Positions 12,804-22,978 of a DNA stretch of 64,000 nucleotides are shown one piece after another. This stretch comes from Rhypophila decipiens (taxonomy: Eukaryota > Ascomycota > Sordariomycetes > Sordariales > Naviculisporaceae). The stretch lies in assembly GCA_033297075.1 (NCBI GenBank), contig MU858074.1, forward strand, positions 234,744 through 298,743, written 5' to 3'. Every line of letters starts with the position of its first letter. Within the stretch, counting starts at the first letter, position 1. A model generated the notes under the pieces. The model saw only the letters and a program-made list of their open reading frames with translations. It searched no databases and was not told the origin of the DNA. Position numbers and translations under genes: made by a program.

Positions 12804-14801
12804 TGCCGACAAAACTCTGACTGGGAGGAACAAGGTCCCATTTCTTTTCATCCCTTTACATGACATCTTTTCTTCCAAACATTTTCCGTTTCTATTCTAT
12901 TTCACAAAGACCAAGAAGAACTTCAAGTTCTAAACAACAACAGAACAAAAGAGAAAGAACAAGAAAAAGACCAAGAGAGCTCACGCTCCGCCGCTTTTTT
13001 CCCAAACGTCATCATCATTTTCAATACAAGAAAAGACGGAAGAGGAAGAAGAAGCCGGTACACCACAGAACGGCATCATCATCATTATTATTACTACTAT
13101 CTATTATTGTTACTGGATGGGGGAGGATCTTAATAAGGAGCAACACAAGGAAGGGTCGGCTGGCTGGTCTATCTTGCGCTCTATCTACAATGCACCTTGA
13201 TCAAGGTGTTTGCTTTGGTGAGAAAGCATCTATTAGGAAGAGGAAGAGAAAGAGAGCGTCTTGTTTGGTGGTAGGTAAATTGAGCCAGCTGGCTGGGATA
13301 TTTGGATAATTCTGTCGGGTCTCGTTTCGTTTCTTTCTTATCAGGTATAACGATTCTTTATTTTTCTGTTGGTTTTTGTCTTTTTCTTTTTTCTTTTTTC
13401 TTTTTGGGCCTTTGGTCTTTGTTTTGGCTTTGGAACAGAGCGAGCGAGCAAAGTTGGTCGTTTGGTAATGAAAGAATAAAGATACCCACCCACCTACCTA
13501 CCTGTCATTTCAGCAACTTCTCATCTCAATACATGACTGTATTGTATATAATATCTTACGGGATGAGAGAGGATGAAGTCAAGTTTAAGTATATACACGC
13601 TACATACTTGATACACATCTGCACACTACCTGGTAGTTAAACACTAGAATGATTACATGTGCTGATGATGTGCATGTGAAGATTGGACGAACCCACCCCC
13701 TTGAGCTGCCCGGGCGCCCGGGCGTAAGGTTAACTTATCTCAGTTCCACGTACAACGGTACAAGGTGCATTACTGATCTGTATGTCTAACTTTTGGGCTT
13801 GCAGATCTACATGTAGTTGAAGACCATATATGAACTACATACAAGAGTCTGAGATATGTCCATGTCAGTGTCCTAGTATAATGTTCTAGATGAAGGGGTC
13901 ATGCGGAACTACTTACTGACTTGGATGAAGGCAAGGCAAAAGGGTAGGCATGAAAGCAGGCATGAAAGCAGGCATGAAAGCAGGCATGAGAGTAGGCATG
14001 AGATCTGGGTTGTTAAACCTGAGACTAGCACCAATGATCTAAGAAATAGGATGCTTTTACGAGCAAAAGTCGTTTTATATACAGACATATGCTTTGGTGT
14101 ATCTCGCATGAGTGTGAGGATGAGAGTGAGAATGAAAGAGAAAGTTTAATCAGTTGGAAAGATGTGCGGGATAATTGGATAATGGAAATGAGAGTGAACC
14201 CAGAGCCGCAAGTAGCATCTGGTGAATTATAACGAGGTCTGGATTCTTGATTGATGCAGCGCAGGAAGCCTTTTTGAGCATCGTGGTTGAGAAGGTTGAT
14301 GTGGAAATGTCAGTGGCTCGCCAAGTTAGGCTAGCGTCTGCTAACGGCCCACTGTAACCCGCACCCGGCAGCCGACAGAATGTCCCGGCCAAGCAAGGGT
14401 CTTGGCACCAACTTCCTGCCCAGTTCCCCGGATCTTCGCAAAGCCCCTTTAGGGGGTGCCCCACAGCCGTTTTCCCAGCTGGGAGCGTGTCTTGATGAGT
14501 TCTGGACCTTGGCTAAACTCGAAAGTCTAAATTCTCTTCACAACACCTTACCTTAGACACCAGATATACTCATCTTGCTCACGAACAATATCGATTCAGC
14601 TTCGACAACGAGGCCGTCTTTCAAAGTCGCGCTTCGCTTACCAACCATACAACACAAGGGGCCCTTGCGGCATGGTGGAGAGTGCAGGAAAATGGGCATA
14701 GAGCCGCATTCGAGAGCCTCCATATACTCGAGTTACCACCCATCTAGGTAGATGCTTGGTGATCCCCTGGTGGGCAGTCACCCATCAAAGTTTTGATCAC
14801 A
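12804..14801. other. Intergenic; purine-rich 3' UTR, 12-bp tandem repeat, promoter of next gene
   Basis: The first 500 bases are purine-rich then T-rich and look like the 3' UTR and terminator zone of the upstream gene. A tandem array of a 12-bp unit lies at about 13947-13998 (listed separately). At 14340-14460 the DNA is GC-richer without an ORF. A stretch resembling the 3' half of 5S rRNA on the minus strand abuts the next start codon (see findings). Confidence 0.55.
13947..13998. repeat. 12-bp tandem repeat, four to five copies
   Basis: The unit GGCATGAAAGCA is repeated head to tail. The first copies are nearly identical and the last diverges to GGCATGAGAGTA. It lies in a gene-free stretch between the methyltransferase-like gene and the DCR2-like gene. 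It translates on the plus strand as a repeated HESR and is most likely a non-coding minisatellite. Confidence 0.8.
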
Positions 14802-16704
14802 ATGACACGCCGCATAGTAAGTCCGGACTGCAGCTTGCCGCGGGCGACCAGAGGTGAAACATAGCTCGAGGTAGCTAACCCAACTGTCTTAACCCTCCCA
14901 GGTGCGAACAGCCATCCAGGTTACGGCGGCCGCCATATTCACATTCATTGTCGTGTTCTTCCTCGATCGGAATTTCCGCGTCTTACCAAATGCGCTACAC
15001 GAATACCTACCCTCCCATCACGCCGGTTCCGTCATAACCGACATCACCATAACGAAATGCTCGACCCTCAATCTCTTCTCGAGCTGCAAGCTAGACCCAG
15101 ACCTCTGGCACCGCATCGAAAAAGACCTTTACCTCGGCAAAGGCATCGTATCGAGCGCATATATCCACGTTCGACGAAAGAAGGAAGAGGAGCTCACGTC
15201 GGAGGACAAGGTGGTCGTGGATGTCACAGTTGGGCGGCTCAACCCCAATACCAATGAAAAGGCAAAGGACTCGACAGAGGAACGGTGGGAGTCACGGCCG
15301 GCGGGCTTGTGGATCAAGAGGTCGAGCAAAAAGAGCGCGAGTGATTCCAAGAACGCCGTCACAGCCATAGACGTACTATTCGGCGAGGACGCCGTCGAGG
15401 CTAGAGACAACTGGGCGATAACAGGCACGTCACTTCTTCTCGACTCCGGATCAAAGATTCCGGCGGCTCATGTCACTGTTCGGAGGGGTATTCCGCCGGC
15501 GCCGGTCAGGCCGACGCCGCGGATCAACGAGAACGGACGGTTCAAGATCGTGCAGCTGGCCGATCTCCATCTCAGCACTGGGGTGGGCCATTGTCGGGAT
15601 TCCTTGCCGGCGGATTGGAACGGGGGCAAGTGCGAGGCTGATATCAGGACGCTGGATTTCGTCCACAAGATTCTCGAGGAGGAAAAGCCAGATCTAGTTG
15701 TGCTGAGCGGTGATCAAGTTAATGGCGAGACCGCTCCGGACACGCAGACGGTATGTTGCGCCCCAGGCAAATGCCATCTGAACACGTCTGCTAACATTGA
15801 CCTTTCTTCTGTTTAAGGCTATATTCAAATATGCGCATTTATTAATAGAGCACAAAATTCCTTATGTCTCGATCTTCGGTAACCACGACGACGAGGGGTC
15901 TTTAACCCGCGCAGCGCAAATGGACCTCATCGAGACCCTTCCTTACTCTCTATCCCGCGCCGGACCCGAGGACATCGACGGCGTGGGCAATTACTACATT
16001 GAAGTGCTTGGGAGGGGGAGTTCGGGCCACTCGGCGCTTACGATATACCTTCTGGACACGCATGCCTACTCTCCGAACGAGCGCAAGTTCAAGGGCTACG
16101 ACTGGCTCAAGAGGAATCAGATCGAGTGGTTCAGGAACACGGCGCAGAGCCTGAAGAAGAACCACAAGGAGTACACTCACATCCATTTGGACGTTGCATT
16201 CATCCATATTCCGCTTCCCGAGTATCGCAATCCCAACCTCACGTATGTTGGCGATTGGAAGGAGCCTCCGACCGCGCCCGTGTACAACTCTGGATTCCGG
16301 GATGCTCTAGTGGAGGAGGGCATCAGCATGGTTAGCTGCGGACAGTAAGTCTCCCTGCATGTGACTGACAGCATGTCGCTGCACGCCAGCCACTGCATGT
16401 CCCGTTATTAGTTGCCTAAAAAGCTAACATGACCTTTAGCGACCATGTAAACGAATACTGCGGCCTGTCCAGGACTGAGGACCACAAGCCTGCGCTGTGG
16501 ATGTGCTACGCCGGCGGCGCGGGCTTTGGTGGCTACGCTGGATACGGCGGATTCCATCGCAAGATTCGGGTCTTTGACTTTGACATGAATGAGGGACGCG
16601 TCACCACCTGGAAGCGGGTCGAGTATGGAGAAAACGTCAACAAAAAGCTTGACTTGCTGATGCTCGTGGACGCTGGGAGGCCTGTTGCGCCTCCGGAGGA
16701 GTAG
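14802..16704 (+). CDS. DCR2-type calcineurin-like metallophosphatase
   Basis: Four exons, 14802-14816, 14902-15750, 15818-16344 and 16440-16704, give 551 residues. The tiny first exon encodes MTRRI. Its intron (GTAAGT, branch GCTAAC, AG) joins in frame to an N-terminal hydrophobic segment (about residues 10-27), so the protein is probably a type II membrane or ER-anchored enzyme. Metal-ligand motifs appear in family order: LADLHLS (about 225), LSGDQVNG, GNHDDE (about 310), AFIHIPLPEY and GHDH (about 464). The last is recreated only by splicing exon 3 to exon 4 (CA|C), which validates that junction. GGAGFGGYAG near the C-terminus is also typical. In yeast, Dcr2 dephosphorylates Sic1 and Ire1; a similar cell-cycle or unfolded-protein role is inference here. 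The alternative is another membrane-bound phosphoesterase of the same superfamily. Confidence 0.9.
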
Positions 16705-17465
16705 ATTTTTGCGCCTCTGTTTTTGTTTTTTTTCTCTGCTGCCTACGCATATGACGTCGTTGTCCGCGGCGGTGGCTGAAGTTTCATTTTGTCGAGTGGA
16801 TACGAGGGAGAGAAAGCTTAAAACAAAACGAGTTGGTTACGGGGACCGTTTTTCTGCATATGCATGTTCAGGTCGGTGTTTCTTGTATTATATTTGTTTG
16901 GATGATGGGTTGACACAAACAAACCAATGCCTTGCCTAATATGCCGGCGTTGTCGGGTCTTTGGGTACTTTTTTTTCTTTTTCTGCGCAGTTGTTCTAAT
17001 GGCACTGTCCATTCTTGTCTCGGTCTCTCATTCTTGTATAAATGGGTTCTTTCTTCTTGGTCCTTTTCTGCTCTTCATGTTCTGGTGTCGTACTGCTCTG
17101 GACGTTGCGGTTCACTGTTGTATTTGCACACCGAGAATACTCATGTCCATCATCCTGAACTTATTTGTACCTGCTCGTCATGTCCCTGTTTATCTACCTA
17201 CCTAGGTTTCAAGCGACCTTTGCCTTCTGCCACTTGCGATTTGTTGCGATTTAAAGCTTTTTACTGGGGAATGAGGCGGCACTCAGCAGCCCAAGTGGTT
17301 CGGGACCTGCTCAGGACATAACGGCTGGGTACGATCAGGTATTTCTTCGTGTGAGTAGATATGGACCCTTATCGAGGAGGAGAGTTTCCGGGCCAAACTA
17401 CTGCCTGGGCACATTTCCTCGTCTTGTAGCAGAGTTTGTCTTGGAAAGGTTCATGGCTGCATCCG

Positions 17466-17727
17466 GCATGACCGTTGAAGAGCCGCAATATCCACTCATC
17501 CATCCCTTTGGAGAGCGAACAGTCGCCTTGGCGCCAAGCAAGGTATCTGACAAATTCTCTCTGCAACAATGGGTGAAAGTTATCTCCACACATGAGTTTT
17601 GCCAAGGCGACCATTCGCCCCCCAAAGGGATTTCAAACCCAAATACACCCATATTCATACGTACGTATTCATTCTGCATGACCGTTGAAGAGCCGCAATA
17701 CCCACAATTTCAAACCCAAATACACCC
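17466..17727. repeat. Interleaved direct repeats of 25 and 21 bp
   Basis: A 25-nt word beginning GCATGACCGTTG is present exactly at 17466-17490 and 17676-17700. A 21-nt word beginning ATTTCAAACCC is present exactly at 17630-17650 and 17707-17727. The spacings differ (210 and 77 bp), so this is a rearranged rather than a simple tandem duplication. It is not inside a recognisable gene. Confidence 0.8.
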
Positions 17728-18205
17728 GCTGATCATGGTAGAGGTTATTTATACAGTCTCTTGTGAGTCACTGTTTTGTCGACTTGCAAGTGGGTCCTAT
17801 ACAATAAAGGGGTTAAGGGGTTAGAGTCACGTGACGTCGTGTGATTTGACGACGACGACCTCCCTTTTTTTTGTAAGGCTCTCTCCGGGGTTTGAGACGC
17901 TGCCTTGTGGCCTGTCTACCCTTCTCTGTCATGATGGAAGGGATCGTCTGGCTTGGTTTGTATGTTTATGCCTGATGGTGGGAAGTTGGGCGAGGAAAGT
18001 ATTTCATATGTGCCGTGGGCACAAATTACAATTGTGCCATCGGGCAAAATGGTCCGGCCGAGGTTGTTAGGGCTTGTTCTCATGTATTCTGACTGTATGA
18101 TTCAGTTGTTTAAGCTTCGGATTTGTGTTATACTTTGGGATTCAATGTTGCGCAGGTGAGCAGATGATCTTCCTTAACATGGTGGTTTAGGATTGGTAAT
18201 TTACG

Positions 18206-18540
18206 ATTGTTGGAAGGGGAATGCTACCAACAAGTCCACGGGTACTGAGGTCGTCGTGAGCTTGTTGTTCGTAACAGCTATAATGAGTGGTTACCTTTCT
18301 CTAGCTGCAGTGTTCTTGACTACGTACGTGATGGTCGATAATTGTTGAAAGGGGAATGGTCATAATATGTCCACGAGCACTGTCGTTGTCGTTAGTTTGA
18401 TCGTGACAGCTATGATGAGTGGTAACCATCCTCTGCCTACAGTATCTTTGGACACCAGACGTGATAGCTGATGATTGTTGGAAGGGGAAAAAGAGTCCGA
18501 CGGTCTCCATATGATGGGGACCAAGGTCGTCGGCACGCTA
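18206..18540. repeat. Degenerate ~134-bp tandem repeat, about 2.5 copies
   Basis: Units begin at 18206, 18341 and 18474, each with ATTGTTGRAAGGGGAA. Units one and two share further blocks in the same order (GTCCACG, ACAGCTATRATGAGTGGT, CTGCAG- or CTACAGT-like and CGTGAT). The third unit diverges after about 16 nt but regains AAGGTCGTCGG. Divergence is high, so the duplication is old. No coding function is evident. Confidence 0.75.
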
Positions 18541-18710
18541 TTCTCCACACTGTTCTAATACTTTGGGTCGGTCAATGAAGCCATTCACAACGTGACGGGT
18601 CCACCCAGTCGGCCGTAGTCATCGGAATCAGCCACTTCACCTTCTTAAGACGCCTTTCTTCCAGTCTGTTCCATATCCGCGCCCGTTCCAGCTCAGTTAT
18701 TGGTACACGA

Positions 18711-19000
18711 AGTCAGCAGGGGTTCGCAAATGCCTCCTCCTATGGCTCGGTATCGTCTCTTAAAGACCTAAGCCTTCATCAAAGCCCAAAAACTCCGTAT
18801 TTGTCCATATGTAGAGGGTTAACAGTAGAGACATATGCAGCTTGCCTGTTGAGCCAAGAAGCCAGTGGGGTTCGCGAACTCCTACCATGGTTCAGTATCG
18901 TCTCTCAAAGACCTAAACCTTCATCATAGCCCAATAACTCTGTCCAAGGGATCCTAAACCTTCATCATAGCCCAAAAACTCTGTCTAGGGGATGGACAGC
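18711..19000. repeat. Diverged ~149-bp direct duplication plus a partial third copy
   Basis: The segment starting at 18711 (AGTCAGCAGGGGTTCGC) is repeated from about 18860 (AGCCAGTGGGGTTCGCG). Both continue with GGTATCGTCTC/AGTATCGTCTC, AAAGACCTAA and CCTTCATCAWAGCCC. The last part (CCTAAACCTTCATCATAGCC, then AACTCTGTC) recurs once more at about 18952. Many differences are C/T or G/A. The segment lies in the promoter-proximal region of the gene at 19487. Confidence 0.75.
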
Positions 19001-19486
19001 GGAGCCAGCACATCTTCCAGCGAGTCTTCCCGCGTGTCTTCCCGCGTGTCATATGCCTCCAGCAGCTCGGAGATTGGTCCAGAGGGCGCTTTTTTCTTAA
19101 GCCACAGAGAGAAAAGAAATTTAAGATTTTGGTTGAGAAAGATATAAAAAAGGCACTCTCCTGCCAAATCTCTCCCTTTCCCTGAACTTCGTCTCCCGAC
19201 CAGCAGATCAAGTTCATATCGTCTTCGACAAGGTATATAGGTTCGCACTACTTATCTATATCTCACAACACTTGCCGTTCATTTATACTAACTACCGGCA
19301 CCAGATCCAGTTCCCTCGTTCCTCTTTATCGGATTATCCATCAGATCATCAGATACTCGTTCCAGAGTAAGTCACTATTTAAGCAGTGATGCTCTTCTCT
19401 TATTCATGTTCTTTGAATTCAACTAGCCCGACTTCTTTTCATCAAGCTGACGTCTTCTGTCGACAGTCTCTTCGAACTCTCCTGAG

Positions 19487-21199
19487 ATGGCGGATCTCCA
19501 ACCGACGGCCGATGGTTTTAACCCTGGACTGTATTGCTCTTTGTTTCATGAGAATTGTCCGCACTTGCTTGTTTGTAATCAAGTGTGGAGCGACCTCTCC
19601 GAAAGAATGCGGCCATACAACGCACAGCTGCCCGGTGCCGTGCTTCCCGGGGGTTTGGCGATGGCGGATTTGGGTGAGAACACCGGTGCTGGTCCCACGC
19701 CGGGGACATCTGGAGCGGCGGTCACCATAGCTGGCAACCCGGGCACTGCCATGGTGTCATCGCTCGGGCAGCAGAGCCATGCTGCCGCCAGCAATACCGA
19801 CTTGCCTGCGGCGACGGCAGCAAGTCAAGAGTCTCAATCTCGTCCTGCTGCCACGAGGAAGCGCGCCGCCCGCGCTTCGGCCGGCCGCAAGCAACGCGGC
19901 GACTCGGTGTCGAAGCCTTCCGGCCAGAAGTATCATCATTCTGTTAAAGATCAGAAAAAAGTTGAAGAGTCGAAGAGCCTCTTTAAGAGGTGGGAAGCAT
20001 ATCGCCAGAAATGTACCCCCGGGACCATGATGACGATGGATGATTTTAGAGCCAGCCCCCTTGAATTTCAGGATAGCTTTTTAACGAAGCAGGATGGGTC
20101 GAACTCCGGGGGTGCTGGGATTGCGCTTGTCGGTGCCGTCCCAATGAGCGCAGCAGGGATGCCAATGTCGATGGGCAACCTCCCAACGACTAACATCGGC
20201 AACACCAGTCCCCCTTTTGTGGCAGGGGCGGCTGGCGCCAGTCCAGCAACACCCGCGGGGAGCCAGTCCAAGCGTCGTCGTCTTGATCACCCGTCCGGTC
20301 TCTCGAATGCCTTCATGTCCTCTACTGGTCTTCCGCCTGCTGGCCTGAATGGCGCTGGTGTTTTGCCGCCGTACGCCAGTCCAACAACCGTCGCGGGGAG
20401 CCTGGGTCAACCGAGGACAGCAGCTCTGCATATCCCTAGTCGTCCTCGTCATTCGTCTGGTTTCCCGACTGGTCACCCGTCCGGTCTCTCCATGTCGAAT
20501 GCTAGCGCCACTATTCCGACGGCTGGCCCTAACCCATTCTATGATGGGTATGGTAACTATGGTGGGTATGGTCCTCAACCCATCTATGGTGCCCCGAATG
20601 GCACTTTCACGGGTCCTTCTCCTGGTCTTCTGCCCTCTCCTGGTTCTCTGCCCTCTCCTAGTTCTCGGCCCTCTCCTGGTTCTCTGTCCTCTTCTAGTTC
20701 TCTACCCTCTTCTGGTTCTCTGCTCTCTTCTAGTTCTCGGCCCTCTCCTGGTTTTCTGCCCTCTCCTAGTTCTCTGCTCTCTCCTGGTTCTCGGCCCTTT
20801 CCTGGTTTTCTGCCCTCTTCTGGTCTTCAGCCTGCTGCTGTCGGTACATTTGGTACATCTGGTACTCACGGTACAGGTTTTGCCGTTCATTCCAATCCTG
20901 CTCATCCCTCTCCCCAGGTCGACACTGCTGCTTCTCTAGACGCAGTTGTGGAACCTCCGGCATTTCCCCCACCACAGCCGAGCGAGGCAGTAGGTCCTGG
21001 TGCTCAGCCTGCTGCTGTCGATACATCATCTGGTGTTGGTGGTCCTCAAGATACCGGGGATTGTGACTTTACCTCCATGTTGGGCCCTGAGTTATATCCT
21101 ACGGAATCCTTCCAGCTCGATGATGATGCTGGTCTGGAAGCAGCCAGTCAAGCCACGGAAGATTGGAACTGGTTCCTATCAGAGCCGGAAGAGCCGTGA
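19487..21199 (+). CDS. Lineage-specific Pro/Ser/Gly-rich protein with 6-residue repeats
   Basis: An open frame of 570 residues starting at a well-placed ATG. No family recognised. Residues 1-45 contain four Cys (CSLFHENCP...LVC). Basic, Lys-rich stretches (RKRAARASAGRKQR at about 125-140; SKRRRLDHP) could be nuclear localisation signals. A short conserved-looking helix region (KKVEESKSLFKRWEAYRQK) follows. At residues 382-447 there are eleven copies of a hexapeptide of the LPSPGS/RPSPSS type. The C-terminus is acidic with several aromatic and acidic residues (EDWNWFLSEPEEP), reminiscent of an activation domain (inference only). A probable 5' UTR intron ends just upstream, and an intron with strong signals begins 20 nt after the stop; an alternative donor could remove the stop (see findings). 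Codon use looks ordinary for the window. Confidence 0.65.
   Translation: MADLQPTADGFNPGLYCSLFHENCPHLLVCNQVWSDLSERMRPYNAQLPGAVLPGGLAMADLGENTGAGPTPGTSGAAVTIAGNPGTAMVSSLGQQSHAAASNTDLPAATAASQESQSRPAATRKRAARASAGRKQRGDSVSKPSGQKYHHSVKDQKKVEESKSLFKRWEAYRQKCTPGTMMTMDDFRASPLEFQDSFLTKQDGSNSGGAGIALVGAVPMSAAGMPMSMGNLPTTNIGNTSPPFVAGAAGASPATPAGSQSKRRRLDHPSGLSNAFMSSTGLPPAGLNGAGVLPPYASPTTVAGSLGQPRTAALHIPSRPRHSSGFPTGHPSGLSMSNASATIPTAGPNPFYDGYGNYGGYGPQPIYGAPNGTFTGPSPGLLPSPGSLPSPSSRPSPGSLSSSSSLPSSGSLLSSSSRPSPGFLPSPSSLLSPGSRPFPGFLPSSGLQPAAVGTFGTSGTHGTGFAVHSNPAHPSPQVDTAASLDAVVEPPAFPPPQPSEAVGPGAQPAAVDTSSGVGGPQDTGDCDFTSMLGPELYPTESFQLDDDAGLEAASQATEDWNWFLSEPEEP
20630..20827 (+). repeat. 18-bp coding minisatellite, 11 copies
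   Basis: Eleven head-to-tail 18-bp units encode (L/R)(P/L/S)(S/F)(P/S)(G/S)(S/F). Units are imperfect but all in frame, so unit gain or loss would preserve the reading frame. It lies in the middle of the 570-residue protein and is likely length-polymorphic between strains (inference). Confidence 0.85.
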
Positions 21200-21519
21200 A
21201 AGCACCCGTCATCTCTCAAGTAAGTTATTTCTCCCTCACACCTACTCCTTTAATAACAGAACAATGTACTAACTGATCTAGTACTGGGTTCAGGACTATA
21301 TGGCGGAAACGCTTCGACCAAAGGTCTATACGGGAGATGATTACCCCCGCTGACCTGGACAAGGGACATAATTTCCAAGTTGCCGGCAGTCATCTGGTAT
21401 TGAAGCAGATGTGGTGTCTTATCCGTTGGGCGGTACGGGATTGTCCGACCTATGCTTTGCGATTTTCTTTTCACGCGAGAAAAAAGGAAAAGACGAAAAA
21501 AAACCAACAAAAGTCTTAG

Positions 21520-22978
21520 TTTTGCAGTTGCTTTGGATGTACGTACTGGCTTTCAGTCGTCCCGTTCTAGTTAATTACCATAGTGTATGATGGGTCTTTC
21601 CAAGACCTAGTAGTACTATCTAATGGAAATACGTTATTGTTTTATGTTCACATTCCTATTTTCGAATCTAATCTGTCGCACACTTATTCCCAAAAGGGGA
21701 TATTTCTGAAGAGGGTTCAGATAAGAGAAGACAATAGTAGCCTTCAATGTTTCCTGTATTCCCATTCCTATTATCGTGGCATCATGATCCTTCACAGAAT
21801 CAAGGGATACTCTCGACTAGTATAGCCCATCTGCCATGCGCAGAGGCTTCTTATAATATAAGCCTTGACCAACTTGGAGATGATGTCTTGTACTTTTTAT
21901 CTGACGTTCGGCCAACACGTCAAAGCCCACCAAGAATTGAGTCTCGCAGTGAAATTACACATTTAATCCGCCTGGAGGGACTCAGCAAGGGGCTTTACCA
22001 TTATACCCATATGGTAGCGTATTCGATCTCGGGGAGCTGCTGCTGAACCAGCTTGCCAGGCCGGGAGCCACGCCCTTCCAAGTAGCCCAAGGCACAGACA
22101 AGATATATTATACACTCAACGCCTTCTTCAGTCTCTGTGGGCCTGTCCCCAAGAGCATCAGCTGAGTCTTGATGAGCCGTGACCTGCGTGGTATCCGACT
22201 GCTCATGGAACGCTGCAAGAACTCTCGAAGACTTTTGGTGTTCACGCCCTCTACTGTTATGTAATGATAGACAGAGGTGATATAACGCCACGACGGGGCA
22301 ACTTGCTTACTTCTTGCTAGTAGGCTTATGTTAGAGTTTAATTGTATGTCTGTCGGTATCAAAGGAAAGAAATCTGAAAATTTGGCTAGAGATTCGAAGG
22401 TATTCTGTACTTTGAAGAAAAGAATGCATATAAAGTTAAACTTTCGTCGTTCCAGGGCTTGCTCACCCTACTCTCGTTCTTCTTTGTATTACGAAACTTC
22501 GGGTAAACTTTGAGATTTAGGAACTTTACTTTCCTAGAATGATGTACTAGGTATATTAGCTTTAACGTTGTAGATTTTATCGTTTCGATTATACAGCTAT
22601 GATGAGACCTCAAAGACTGTTAATGATAGATGGATGACAGAGTTGACAAAATAAGGGGACGATTGTTGAGATGAGACGAAAGGCATGCGAGGAACAAACT
22701 TTACATGTCCCGACTGACTGACTGGACGATCAACTAGTAAATGTTCACAGCTAACGGCAGGAATAACATGTATTGTTGTGATGAAAGGAAGGACTGTGGG
22801 GAGCAATGGGGAACCGCCAGTGGTGACTGACTTTGGGAAGGTCAACCCCTCCACGAAAGGGACTTGCGAGTATCTTTTTTTTCTTCTGCAACATGTTTGA
22901 CTTTCTAAACCTACAAATAACCATTCAGGTCTGCAAAATTGTCTTTCAAATTACAAAACAACCTTTAGATTCTGCAAA
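21520..22978. other. Intergenic, nothing firm
   Basis: Slightly AT-rich stretch with only short frames. A T-rich run just upstream of 22980 followed by CAAAATGG probably marks the leader of the small serine-rich gene. No RNA gene or repeat seen. Confidence 0.5.

Larger units (their letters stand above)
16705..19486. other. Intergenic region with several diverged short duplications
   Basis: Nothing coding that I can support. The first 500 bases are T-rich and probably 3' UTR. From 17466 the region carries three separate repeat families (listed individually). A candidate 5' UTR intron for the following gene lies at 19367-19466: donor GTAAGT, a CTGAC-like branch site, acceptor GACAG. It ends 20 nt before the start codon at 19487. 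Confidence 0.55.

Noticed and set aside
12860..13309. 149-residue Arg/Lys-rich frame
   Set aside because: Purine-rich 3' UTR of the upstream gene gives artificial basic-residue coding.
13901..14149. Frame with repeated HESR motif
   Set aside because: Translation of a non-coding 12-bp minisatellite; nothing else in the frame supports a protein.
20349..20939. 196-residue Leu/Val-rich frame on the plus strand
   Set aside because: Alternate-frame translation of the 18-bp repeats; the LVLCPLLVL pattern is a by-product of the PSPGS frame.
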